A stretch of DNA of 64,000 bases from Ramlibacter alkalitolerans (lineage in GTDB: Bacteria > Pseudomonadota > Gammaproteobacteria > Burkholderiales > Burkholderiaceae_C): the NCBI RefSeq assembly GCF_016722765.1, contig NZ_JAEQND010000003.1, forward strand, positions 62,001 to 126,000, in the 5' to 3' direction. This document shows, piece after piece, positions 56,217-64,000 of this stretch (within the stretch, counting starts at the first letter, position 1; each line of letters begins with the position of its first letter). The notes below the pieces were generated by a model. The model saw only the letters and a program-made list of their open reading frames with translations. It had not been told where the DNA came from and did no database searches. Position numbers and translations under genes: made by a program.

Positions 56217-59200
56217 ATGCAACTTCCCGAAATAGCGATCCGCCGCCCGGTCTTCGCGACCGTGCTGTCGCTGCTGATCCTGCTGGTGGGGCTGGTCAGC
56301 TTCAGCCGCCTGGCCGTGCGCGAGTACCCGAAGATCGACGAGCCGGTGGTGACCGTGAGCACCAAGTACGCCGGCGCGTCCGCCGAGGTGATCGAGTCGC
56401 AGGTCACCAAGCCGCTGGAGGATTCCATCGCCGGCATCGACGCGGTGGACGTCATCACCTCCATCAGCCGCCCCGAGCAGAGCCAGATCTCGGTGCGCTT
56501 CCGGCTGGAGAAGGACGCCGATGCCGCCGCCGCGGAGGTGCGCGACCGCACCTCCCGTGTGCGCAACCGGCTGCCGCAGGCCATCGACGAACCGGTGATC
56601 GCCAAGGTGGAGGCCGATGCCTTCCCGGTGCTCTGGCTGGCCTTCACCAGCGACAGCCGCAGCGCGCTGGAGATCAACGACCTGGTCAACCGCATCGTCA
56701 AGCCGCGCCTGCAGACGGTGACCGGCGTGGCCGACGTGCGCATGTATGGCGAGCGCAAGTACGCCATGCGCGTCTGGCTCGATCCCGACAAGCTGGCCGG
56801 CTACAACGTGACCACGCAGGACGTGGAGGACGCGATCCGGCGCAGCAACCTCGAGCTGCCGGCCGGCCGCATCGAGTCGCAGCAGCGCGAGTTCAGCGTC
56901 ACCTCGCAGACCGACCTGGTGCGGCCCGCGCAGTTCGGCGAGATCGTGATCCGCAACGTCAACGGCTTCCCGGTGAAAGTCCGCGACGTGGCGCGGGTGG
57001 AGGAGGCGCCGGCCGACGAGCGCAGCGGCATGCGCCTGAACGGCCGCAGCGCCATCGGCACCGGCGTGATCCGCCAGGCCACCGCCAACCCGCTGACGCT
57101 GGCGCAGGGCGTGCGCGAGATGATCCCGCGCCTCAAGCAGGACTTGCCGCCGGACATCAACATCGACGTCGCCAACGACAACTCGCTGTTCATCGACCGC
57201 TCGGTGCGCAACGTCTACCGCACCATCGTCGAGGCCATGATCCTCGTGGCGCTGGTGATCTTCGTGTTCCTGCGCACCATCCGCGCCTCCATCATCCCGA
57301 TGATCACGATCCCGGTGTCGCTGGTCGGCACCTTCGCCATGATGGCGCTGGCGGGCTTCACCATCAACACGCTGACGCTGCTGGCGCTCGTGCTGGCCAT
57401 CGGCCTGGTGGTGGACGACGCGATCGTGATGCTGGAGAACATCTTCCGGCACATCGAGGAGGGGCTGGACCCGTTCTCGGCGGCCATCAAGGGCGCGCGC
57501 GAGATCGGCTTCGCCGTGGTGACGATGACGCTGACGCTGGTGGCCGTGTATGCGCCGCTCGCGTTCACGCCGGGGCGCACGGGCCGGCTGTTCGTCGAGT
57601 TCGCGCTGGCGCTGGCCGGCTCGGTGCTGGTCTCGGGCTTCGTGGCGCTGACGCTCACGCCGATGATGTGCTCCAAGCTGCTGCGCCACAACCCGAACCC
57701 CACCTGGTTCGACAGCCACATGGAGCGCTGGCTGACGGCCCTGCAGAACGGTTATGCACGCGCGCTGCGGTGGATCGTGACGGCACGCTGGCGCCCCGCG
57801 GCCGGCGGGCGGGGCGGCTGGCGCGGCAAGCTGCTGCAGGCGCGCTGGCTGGTGATCCTGGTGATGATGACCAGCGCCGGCCTGATCGCCCTGGTGTGGC
57901 CCTCGATGAAATCGGAGCTGTCGCCGCTGGAGGACCGCGGCACCATCCTGGCCAGCATCAATGCGCCGGACGGCTCCACGCTGGAATTCACCGACCGCTA
58001 CGCGCGCGCACTCGAACGCATGGGGCAGCAGTACCCCGAGTTCGACCGCATCTTCGCCAGCCTGGGCAATCCCACCGTGTCGCAGGGCAGCGTGGTGTAC
58101 CGCACCATTGACTGGGACGAGCGCAAGCGCACCACCCTGGAGATCGCGCGCGAGCTGGGCCCCAAGTTCAACTCGCTGCCGGGCGTGAACGCCTTCGCCG
58201 TCACGCCGCCCTCGCTGGGCCAGGGCTTCCGGGAGCGGCCGGTGAACTTCGTGATCCAGACCTCGGACAGCTACGAGAACCTGAACCGCGTCGTGCGGCA
58301 GATGCTCGACGAGATCGCGAAGAACCCCGGGATCCAGGGCGTCGACGTGGACCTGCGGCTGAACAAGCCGGAGCTGCGCATCGACGTCGACCGCGCCAAG
58401 GCAGCCGACATGGGCGTGAGCGTGGAGGTGGTGGCGCGGGCGCTGGAGACGATGCTGGGCGGCCGGCAGGTCACGCGCTACAAGCGCGACGCCGAGCAGT
58501 ACGACGTGATCGTGCAGACGCAGGCGAGCGGCCGCACGACGCCGGAGGCCATCGACACCATCTACGTGCGCGGCCGCAACGACACCATGATCCCGCTGTC
58601 GGCGCTGGTGAAGACGCACGAGAGCGTGAGCCCGCGCGAGCTGAACCACTTCGGGCAGCGCCGTGCGGCGGCCATTACCGCCAACCTCTCGGCCGACTAC
58701 TCCCTGGGCCAGGCCCTGAAGTTCATGGACGAAACCGCCGCGCGCGTGCTCAAGCCCGGCTACACCACCGAGCTGAACGGGACGTCGCGCGAGTTCCGCA
58801 ACTCGCAGGGCGCGCTGGCCATCGTGTTCGTGCTGGCGCTGCTGTTCATCTTCCTGGTGCTGGCGGCGCAGTTCGAGAGCTTCGTCGATCCGCTGGTGAT
58901 CATGCTGTCGGTGCCGCTGTCGATGATCGGTGCGCTGCTGGCGCTCAAGTGGAGCGGAGGATCCCTGAACGTGTACTCGCAGATCGGCCTGATCACGCTG
59001 GTGGGCCTGATCACGAAGCACGGCATCCTGATCGTGGAGTTCGCCAACCAGTTGCGCGAGCAGGGCATGGAGATGGTCGATGCACTGGTGAAGGCCGCCT
59101 CGCAGCGCCTGCGCCCGATCATGATGACGACCGGCGCGATGGTGCTGGGCGCAATGCCGCTGGCCTTCGCGCATGGCGCGGGTGCCGAAAGCCGCACCCA

Positions 59201-59366
59201 GATCGGCTGGGTGATCGTGGGCGGCATGTCGCTGGGCACCTTGCTCACGGTGTTCGTGGTGCCCACGATGTACACGCTGTTCGCGCGCAGGGAGGTCCCC
59301 GGCGCGAACAAGGCCGAGGCGAGGGAAGACGCCCTGCTGCACGAAGGCGACCTCGTCGCTAAGTAG
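56217..59366 (+). CDS. RND multidrug efflux transporter (HAE1 family)
   Basis: This is the inner-membrane, proton-driven pump of a tripartite exporter. The 1049-aa protein has 12 membrane segments and two large periplasmic loops. The N-terminal IRRPVFATVLSLLILLVGL, GLVVDDAIVMLENIFRHIEE (proton-relay Asp pair in TM4) and GLITKHGILIVEFANQLREQG (relay Lys in TM10) identify an HAE1 transporter. AGGAG lies 6 nt before the ATG. No outer-membrane channel gene or TetR/LysR regulator lies next to it, so the channel must be supplied from elsewhere. The substrate range is unknown. Confidence 0.95.
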   Translation: MQLPEIAIRRPVFATVLSLLILLVGLVSFSRLAVREYPKIDEPVVTVSTKYAGASAEVIESQVTKPLEDSIAGIDAVDVITSISRPEQSQISVRFRLEKDADAAAAEVRDRTSRVRNRLPQAIDEPVIAKVEADAFPVLWLAFTSDSRSALEINDLVNRIVKPRLQTVTGVADVRMYGERKYAMRVWLDPDKLAGYNVTTQDVEDAIRRSNLELPAGRIESQQREFSVTSQTDLVRPAQFGEIVIRNVNGFPVKVRDVARVEEAPADERSGMRLNGRSAIGTGVIRQATANPLTLAQGVREMIPRLKQDLPPDINIDVANDNSLFIDRSVRNVYRTIVEAMILVALVIFVFLRTIRASIIPMITIPVSLVGTFAMMALAGFTINTLTLLALVLAIGLVVDDAIVMLENIFRHIEEGLDPFSAAIKGAREIGFAVVTMTLTLVAVYAPLAFTPGRTGRLFVEFALALAGSVLVSGFVALTLTPMMCSKLLRHNPNPTWFDSHMERWLTALQNGYARALRWIVTARWRPAAGGRGGWRGKLLQARWLVILVMMTSAGLIALVWPSMKSELSPLEDRGTILASINAPDGSTLEFTDRYARALERMGQQYPEFDRIFASLGNPTVSQGSVVYRTIDWDERKRTTLEIARELGPKFNSLPGVNAFAVTPPSLGQGFRERPVNFVIQTSDSYENLNRVVRQMLDEIAKNPGIQGVDVDLRLNKPELRIDVDRAKAADMGVSVEVVARALETMLGGRQVTRYKRDAEQYDVIVQTQASGRTTPEAIDTIYVRGRNDTMIPLSALVKTHESVSPRELNHFGQRRAAAITANLSADYSLGQALKFMDETAARVLKPGYTTELNGTSREFRNSQGALAIVFVLALLFIFLVLAAQFESFVDPLVIMLSVPLSMIGALLALKWSGGSLNVYSQIGLITLVGLITKHGILIVEFANQLREQGMEMVDALVKAASQRLRPIMMTTGAMVLGAMPLAFAHGAGAESRTQIGWVIVGGMSLGTLLTVFVVPTMYTLFARREVPGANKAEAREDALLHEGDLVAK

Positions 59367-59378
59367 CGTCCGGGAAAT

Positions 59379-59497
59379 CGGACATCCAGAACGCAAAAGC
59401 CGCAAAGGTTACGCAAAAGCCGCGAAAGGACATCCACTCTTGAATGTCTTTTTTGCGGCTTTTGCGTAATTTCGCGGCTTTTGCGTTCGGTTGTCCG
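59379..59497. repeat. Dispersed palindromic element, copy 2
   Basis: This is the same design as the element at 39575-39675: arms built of GAACGCAAAAGCCGCAAAG and TTACGCAAAAGCCGC words and their complements around a short centre. This copy is flanked by an additional CGGACA (59379-59384) / TGTCCG (59492-59497) pair, so the whole palindrome spans 119 bp. It starts 12 nt after the RND stop codon. Confidence 0.85.
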
Positions 59498-59551
59498 TAT
59501 CCGTCCCCACCAGTTGACGCCACCCGACGCCCGGTGTGCAATCGCCGCGCC

Positions 59552-59821
59552 ATGCCGACCGTCGAATTCGCCCCCGCGCTGACGCGCCACGTGGACTGCC
59601 CGCGCCAGCAGGTGCAGGCGCAGACCCTCGGCGCGGCGCTGGAGGCCGCGTTCCGTGCGGCGCCGGCGCTGAAGGCCTACGTGCTCGACGAGCAAGGAGC
59701 GGTGCGCAAGCACGTGGCCGTGTTCCTCAACGGCGACATGCTGCCGCGCGAGACGGCACTGGCGCAGGCCGTCGCGGCGCAGGACCGGGTGATGGTGATA
59801 CAGGCGCTCACCGGAGGCTGA
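59552..59821 (+). CDS. MoaD/ThiS-like ubiquitin-fold sulfur-carrier-type protein
   Basis: The 89-aa product has the beta-grasp pattern of MoaD/ThiS proteins, with KHVAVFLNGDMLPRETAL in the middle and VMVIQALTGG at the end. The exposed C-terminal Gly-Gly is the site that an E1-like enzyme adenylates in this family. MoaD itself makes molybdopterin synthase; no moaE is adjacent, although moaA, mobA and moeA lie 2-4 kb away on the other strand. The next gene begins one base after its stop, suggesting that the two proteins work together. The true role is unknown. Confidence 0.85.
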   Translation: MPTVEFAPALTRHVDCPRQQVQAQTLGAALEAAFRAAPALKAYVLDEQGAVRKHVAVFLNGDMLPRETALAQAVAAQDRVMVIQALTGG

Positions 59822-59822
59822 C

Positions 59823-60908
59823 ATGCAGGACATCCACGTCGCGACCCGCAAGGGCCTGTTCACCGTCCGCCGCGCGGCGGACGGCTGGCGCCTGGGGCAG
59901 CCCCAGTTCCCCGGCGAACCCGTCACCCAGGTCGTGGTCGACCGCGCCGATGGCGCCTGCTATGCCGCCCTGCGTCTCGGCCACTTCGGCGTCAAGGTCA
60001 AGCGGAGCGTGGACGCAGGCGCGAGCTGGCAAGACGTCGCCGCGCCCGCCTTTCCTCCCAAGCCGGCCGAAGGGCCGCTGCAGGACGATCCCACGCCGTG
60101 GACCGTCGACCTGGTGTGGAGCCTCGAAGCCGGCGGCGGGCGGCTGTGGGCCGGTGCCATCCCGGCGGGCCTGTTCGTGTCGGAGGACCAGGGCGGCAGC
60201 TGGCGCCTGGTCGAAAGCCTCTGGATGCGGCCGGAGCGGCGCGAGTGGTTCGGCGGCGGCTACGACCACGCGGGCATCCACTCGATCGTGCTCGACCCGC
60301 GCGATGCCGGCCACTTGACGCTCGCGGTTTCCTGCGGCGGCGTGTGGCAGACGCACGACGCGGGGGGCACCTGGGCGAATACCTCGGAGGGCTTCGACGC
60401 CGGGGCGTACATGCCACCGGAGCGCCGCTACGACGGCAACATCCAGGACGTCCACCGCATCGCCGCCTGCGCCGGGCAGCCCGACGTGCTGTGGGCCCAG
60501 CACCACGGCGGCATCTACCGCTCGGGCGATGCGGGGCGCAGCTGGCAGTCGCTCGGCACGCCGGCGCCGAGCGCGTTCGGCTTCGCGGTGGCGGCGCATC
60601 CGCGCGACCCCCAGCGCGCGTGGTTCGTCCCCGCGCATTCCGACCAGCAGCGCATGCCCGTGGACGGGCGCATGGTGGTCAACGAGACGCGCGACGGCGG
60701 CGCCAGCTTCCGCACCCACGCCGAGGGGCTGCCGGCGCGCCACGCCTATCACCTCGTCTACCGCCATGCGCTGGCCTGCGCCGACGACGGCGAGACGCTG
60801 GCCATGGGCTCGACCACCGGCGGTCTCTGGGTCAGCGAGGATGGGGGTGCTCGCTGGGAGTGCCTCTCGCGCGACCTGCCGCCGATCGCGGCGGTGCGCT
60901 TCGCCTAG
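59823..60908 (+). CDS. Asp-box (BNR/sialidase-like) beta-propeller protein
   Basis: The 361-aa protein lacks a signal peptide. Asp-box turns recur through the chain: SVDAGASW, SEDQGGSW, THDAGGTW, SGDAGRSW, TRDGGASF and SEDGGARW, the pattern of a six-bladed propeller of the sialidase/VPS10/YCF48 class. The Arg triad of true sialidases is not evident, so enzyme activity is doubtful. It starts 1 nt after the ThiS/MoaD-like gene, a pairing that looks deliberate. Its TAG overlaps the stop of the next, convergent gene (CTAG). Confidence 0.85.
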   Translation: MQDIHVATRKGLFTVRRAADGWRLGQPQFPGEPVTQVVVDRADGACYAALRLGHFGVKVKRSVDAGASWQDVAAPAFPPKPAEGPLQDDPTPWTVDLVWSLEAGGGRLWAGAIPAGLFVSEDQGGSWRLVESLWMRPERREWFGGGYDHAGIHSIVLDPRDAGHLTLAVSCGGVWQTHDAGGTWANTSEGFDAGAYMPPERRYDGNIQDVHRIAACAGQPDVLWAQHHGGIYRSGDAGRSWQSLGTPAPSAFGFAVAAHPRDPQRAWFVPAHSDQQRMPVDGRMVVNETRDGGASFRTHAEGLPARHAYHLVYRHALACADDGETLAMGSTTGGLWVSEDGGARWECLSRDLPPIAAVRFA

Positions 60909-61291
60909 TGGACGTGCGCTGCGCCTGCTTCCTCGGGCTCGAGCGGGGCGAAGGCGCGGATCCGGTTGCAGGCGTCGCGCGGCGCCTCGACCGCCGAGAG
61001 GTCGCACACGGTGTTGGCCATGCCGCGGCAGCGGCTGGCCGCGTGCTCCCACAGCACGTGGACGGACTTGCTCGAGCCCTTGCGCGCTTCCAGGCGCTTG
61101 GCCGAGGCGATCGCGGTCACGCAGGTGCCGATATAGGTGTGGGCGGTGGAACTGCGGTGCCCCATCACCTTCAGGAGGTCGAGGGATTCCCGCGCCACTT
61201 CCTCCGGGGGAGCGCCGTTGCCGAAGCCGGCGAAGGCCGCGCCGCACAGGGCGACGAGCGCGAGGGCAGCCCAGAGCGTTCTTTTCAGCAT
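60905..61291 (-). CDS. Small exported protein of unknown function
   Basis: The 128-aa product has a signal peptide (MLKRTLWAALALVALCGAAFA). The mature part is helical, with three Cys (GTCVTAIASAKRLEA, SRCRGMANTVCDLSA) plus one near the end (DACNRIRAF), and it finishes with GAAHVH. A Cys pairing pattern and a C-terminal His pair suggest a periplasmic, disulfide-bonded protein. No family is recognised. Another in-frame start (GTG at 61306) would add five residues. It overlaps the propeller gene by 4 nt at the stop. Confidence 0.65.
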   Translation of the reverse strand: MLKRTLWAALALVALCGAAFAGFGNGAPPEEVARESLDLLKVMGHRSSTAHTYIGTCVTAIASAKRLEARKGSSKSVHVLWEHAASRCRGMANTVCDLSAVEAPRDACNRIRAFAPLEPEEAGAAHVH

Positions 61292-61403
61292 GGTATCCGT
61301 CGACACAGATCGTTACAGTAACGCGGAAACGCACGCGGAGGCCATCCCCCGAACGGAGGAGAGGGCCGGACAAACCCGAAGGGCCGGCAGCCAGGCCCAG
61401 GCG

Positions 61404-62672
61404 CTAGAGGGCGCCTTCGAACATCATCACGTCGACGGGATCGCCCGCCGCCACGTTGCCCTGTGCGTGGTGCAGCACGATGAGGCCGTTGGCCTGCACC
61501 ATGGAGCTGAGCACGCCCGAGCCCTGGTTGCCGGTGGTCCGCACCTGCAGCGTGCCGTCGGCGGCGGCCGCGACGATGCCGCGCTGGTACTCGGTGCGTC
61601 CCGGCTTCTTGCGCATCGCCTCGGCGCTGCGCGCCTTCAGGTAGACGGGTGCGGCGACCCGCGCGCCCATCATGCGCAGCAGGGCAGGGCGCACGAAGGC
61701 GAGGAAGGTGACCATCACCGCCACGGGGTTGCCCGGAAGCCCGAACAGCACGGCGTCGCCGATGCGCCCGACCGCCATCGGACGCCCGGGGCGCATGGCG
61801 ATCCTCCAGAACGCGACGTCGCCCAGCTTCTTCATCATGGCCTTGGTGAAGTCGGCCTCGCCGACGCTCACGCCGCCGCTGGTGATGATCGCGTCGGCGC
61901 GCGCCGCCGCGTCGCGGAAGGCCTGCTCCAGCAGCGCCGGCTCGTCGCGAACGACGCCGAGGTCGATCACCTCGCAGCCCATTCGCGTGAGCAGCCCGTG
62001 CACGGTGTAGCGATTGCTGTCGTACACCGCGCCCTCGCGCGTCGGCTCGCCCAGGCTCAAGATCTCGTCGCCGGTGGAGAAGTAGGCCACGCGCAGGCGC
62101 CGGAACACTTCGACTTCGGCGATGCCGAGGCTCGCGACGAGCCCGCAGGCGGCCGGGCCGATGCGGTCGCCGGCGGCCAGCGCCGGCCGGCCCTGCATCA
62201 GGTCCTCGCCCTTGCAGCGCCGGTTGTCGCCCGGCTGCAGCAGGCCCGCCGGCACCTCGATGCGGCCGTCGGCGAGCGTCTTCGTGAACTCCTGCGGCAC
62301 GACGGTGTCGAGTCCCGCCGGCATGATCGCGCCGGTCATGATCTTGACGCACTCGCCGGGGCCGGCCTGGCCCTGCCACGCCTTGCCGGCCAGCGCAGTG
62401 CCCACGACCTGCAGCTGCAGCGCCCCGGCGCCGAGCTGGCTGCCCGCGAAGGCGAAGCCATCCATCGCGGAGTTGTCGTGCGGCGGCACGCTGATCGGCG
62501 AGACGAGGTCGCGCGCCAGCACGCGCCCGAGCGCATCGAACACGCCGACCTTGGCCGTTTGCGCCACCGGCGCGACCAGGTGGGCGAGGAATTCCCCGAC
62601 CGCTTCCGCGCTCAGCGCCCGCGGGTCGTAGCCTTGCAGCTGCGCCGCGATCTGCTCGATCGACAGGGTCAC
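61404..62672 (-). CDS. moeA: Molybdopterin molybdenumtransferase
   Basis: MoeA inserts molybdenum into adenylated molybdopterin, the last step of Moco synthesis. The 422-aa protein has [29 protein letters not shown], the MPT-binding domain with [12 protein letters not shown], and [15 protein letters not shown]. It begins with GTG at 62672, overlapping the mobA stop by 4 nt (GTGA). The gene order moaA-mobA-moeA on this strand is a Moco operon. Confidence 0.97.
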   Translation of the reverse strand: MTLSIEQIAAQLQGYDPRALSAEAVGEFLAHLVAPVAQTAKVGVFDALGRVLARDLVSPISVPPHDNSAMDGFAFAGSQLGAGALQLQVVGTALAGKAWQGQAGPGECVKIMTGAIMPAGLDTVVPQEFTKTLADGRIEVPAGLLQPGDNRRCKGEDLMQGRPALAAGDRIGPAACGLVASLGIAEVEVFRRLRVAYFSTGDEILSLGEPTREGAVYDSNRYTVHGLLTRMGCEVIDLGVVRDEPALLEQAFRDAAARADAIITSGGVSVGEADFTKAMMKKLGDVAFWRIAMRPGRPMAVGRIGDAVLFGLPGNPVAVMVTFLAFVRPALLRMMGARVAAPVYLKARSAEAMRKKPGRTEYQRGIVAAAADGTLQVRTTGNQGSGVLSSMVQANGLIVLHHAQGNVAAGDPVDVMMFEGAL

Positions 62673-63286
62673 GGGGACTGCTCGAGCCGGTGCAGCTCGG
62701 TCAAGGTGTTCGCGTTGAAGAAGGCCGAGGGGTCGTCCCCCGCGCGGTCGAAGGGCACGACGATCGTCCTGTGCTGGCCGGTCCAGGCGTCGATCTTGCG
62801 ACCGCCGCCCTGCGTGAACTGCACCAGGTCTTCCATCAGCTCCACCCGCAGCAGCGAGAACACCGGCTGCGTGCGCACGGCGGCGCCGTCCTCCTCGCGC
62901 GCTGCCGCCATGGCGATGTCGGCGTCCTCGCGGTCCAGCGCTTCGGCCAGGCGCGCGACGAGGTCCTGCGGGAACAGGGGCGTGTCGCAGGGCACCGTCA
63001 CGAGCCAGGAGGTCTCGCAGCGCTCCAGGCCGGTGAGAAAGCCCGCCAGGGGGCCGGCGTAGTCGCCGATACCGTCCGGCCAGACCGGCACGCCGAAGGA
63101 TTCGTACGCGGAGAGGTTGCGGTTGGCGTTGATCATGATCCCGCCCACCTGGGGCGCCAGGCGCAGCATGGTGTGCAGCGCGAGCGGCATGCCCCGGAAG
63201 GTCTGCAGGCCCTTGTCGACGCCGCCCATCCGCGAGCCGCGGCCCCCGGCGAGGATCAGGCCGGTGATGTCGTTCTTGTCGATCAT
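62669..63286 (-). CDS. mobA: Molybdenum cofactor guanylyltransferase
   Basis: MobA attaches GMP to Moco to form the bis-MGD cofactor used by DMSO-reductase-family enzymes. From the ATG at 63286 the 205-aa product shows the nucleotide-binding signature [31 protein letters not shown] and, near the C-terminus, [14 protein letters not shown], the family's FxNxNTxxEL motif. It overlaps moeA by 4 nt and starts 44 nt after moaA. Confidence 0.96.
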   Translation of the reverse strand: MIDKNDITGLILAGGRGSRMGGVDKGLQTFRGMPLALHTMLRLAPQVGGIMINANRNLSAYESFGVPVWPDGIGDYAGPLAGFLTGLERCETSWLVTVPCDTPLFPQDLVARLAEALDREDADIAMAAAREEDGAAVRTQPVFSLLRVELMEDLVQFTQGGGRKIDAWTGQHRTIVVPFDRAGDDPSAFFNANTLTELHRLEQSP

Positions 63287-63330
63287 GGCGGCGATGTTAC
63301 TCGCCGGCTGCACGGGCGAGTCCGGGGCGG

Positions 63331-64000
63331 TCAGCCGCCGATGTAGCTCATTTCGACCCGCCGCCCGCCGCTGCCGGTATCGGCGGCCATGGTGCCGCGC
63401 AGTTCGGAGTAGTGGTCGTCGCGGCCCTGCCAGATGTGGCCGATCGCGGAGGCGAGTTCCTCGTCCGTCGCGCCGCCGCGCAGCAGGGAGCGCAGGTCGT
63501 AGCCGTTGCCGGCGAACAGGCACAGGTACACCTTGCCCTCGGTGGACAGGCGCGCGCGGTTGCAGTCGCCGCAGAAGGCCTGCGTCACGCTGCTGATGAA
63601 GCCGACCTCGCCGGCGCCGTCGGCGTAGCCCCAGCGCTCGGCCGTCTCGCCGGGGGCACTGGCCTCGAGCTGCGCGAGCGGGAACTCCGCCGCGAGCCGG
63701 GCGCGGACCTCGGCCGAAGGCATCACTTCGTCCATGCGCCAGCCGTTGGTGGCGCCGACGTCCATGTATTCGATGAAGCGCAGCACGATGCCGGTGCCGC
63801 GGAAGTGGCGCGCCATCGGCAGGATCTCGTGCTCGTTGGTGCCACGCTTGACGACCATGTTCACCTTGATCGGCCCGAGGCCGGCCTCGCGGGCGGCGGC
63901 AATGCCTTCCAGCACCTCGGCGACGGGGAAGTCGACGTCGTTCATGCGGCGGAACACCGCATCGTCCAGGCCATCGAGGCTCACCGTCACGCGCTGCAGG
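63331..64000 (-). CDS. moaA: GTP 3',8-cyclase MoaA, C-terminal part (cut by window end)
   Basis: MoaA is the radical-SAM enzyme that starts molybdenum cofactor synthesis from GTP. The frame is open through the right edge of the window, so the N-terminal radical-SAM Cys motif is outside; about 223 residues are visible. The C-terminal [4Fe-4S] ligands are in [13 protein letters not shown] and YLCLF (CxxC-x13-C). The protein ends in SYIGG, the Gly-Gly tail needed for activity. It heads the moaA-mobA-moeA operon on the minus strand. Confidence 0.96.
   Translation of the reverse strand, partial: LQRVTVSLDGLDDAVFRRMNDVDFPVAEVLEGIAAAREAGLGPIKVNMVVKRGTNEHEILPMARHFRGTGIVLRFIEYMDVGATNGWRMDEVMPSAEVRARLAAEFPLAQLEASAPGETAERWGYADGAGEVGFISSVTQAFCGDCNRARLSTEGKVYLCLFAGNGYDLRSLLRGGATDEELASAIGHIWQGRDDHYSELRGTMAADTGSGGRRVEMSYIGG

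Noticed and set aside
55920..59405. An 1161-codon minus-strand frame opposite the RND pump
   Set aside because: It is a shadow frame with a low-complexity composition, and the plus-strand gene is unambiguous.
59444..59551. A longer N-terminus for the MoaD/ThiS-like protein starting within the repeat
   Set aside because: The extra 36 residues are translated from the palindromic element. The ATG at 59552 gives the normal length and start of a beta-grasp protein.
60905..60908. CTAG overlaps as possible restriction or repair signals
   Set aside because: They are explained by two convergent stop codons sharing bases; nothing else in the sequence marks them.

Overview
The window is a GC-rich chromosomal segment of a betaproteobacterium, most likely order Burkholderiales and family Comamonadaceae (Ramlibacter/Variovorax-like). 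The evidence is the classic tsf-pyrH-frr-uppS-cdsA-dxr-rseP-bamA-skp-lpxD-fabZ-lpxA-lpxB-rnhB run, a carAB-greA-yhbY-rlmE-ftsH-folP-glmM run, protein lengths and motifs, and family-typical dispersed palindromes. The species call is an inference. No tRNA, rRNA, CRISPR array, prophage or complete insertion sequence was found.

Layout. 1-13.9 kb (+): translation factors, UMP kinase, undecaprenyl-PP and CDP-DAG synthesis, isoprenoid enzyme Dxr, site-2 protease RseP, outer-membrane assembly (BamA, Skp) and lipid A synthesis, in one tightly packed operon-like train ending with RNase HII and an rRNA methyltransferase. 13.9-14.3 kb: a repeat-rich spacer. 14.3-19.9 kb (+): carAB, greA and a small membrane protein. 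19.9-24.6 kb: yhbY and rlmE diverge from a tiny shared promoter region. An SCO1 / Tat multicopper oxidase / small Cys-rich ORF cassette and an AT-rich spacer then interrupt the usual rlmE-ftsH junction. 24.6-28.8 kb (+): ftsH, folP, glmM. 29.5-36.1 kb (+): a complete Pho module, pstSCAB-phoU-phoB-phoR, behind a clear PhoB box. 36.1-43.2 kb (-): MATE exporter, GT-C-like membrane protein, L31 type B, Rho, thioredoxin, two lineage-specific proteins and the 4.5S SRP RNA.

43.3-49.4 kb (+): dnaX (with an A9 slippage site and an embedded palindrome), ybaB, recR, a MAPEG protein and an NMT1-type ABC importer. 49.4-53.4 kb (-): a cluster of Asp-rich thrombospondin-type-3-like proteins, one of them apparently truncated next to a 111-bp inverted-repeat element, then mltD and gloB. 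53.4-60.9 kb (+): methyltransferase, rnhA, a two-gene RND efflux system preceded by a possible leader peptide, and a ThiS/MoaD-like protein coupled to an Asp-box beta-propeller. 60.9-64 kb (-): a small secreted protein and the molybdenum cofactor genes moaA (cut by the window edge), mobA and moeA.

The most interesting non-housekeeping signals are the ubiquitin-like/propeller pair, the copper cassette with its Cys-rich ORF, the dnaX slippage site, the putative coupled leader ORF ahead of the efflux genes, and several families of palindromic repeats placed at gene ends and inside genes.
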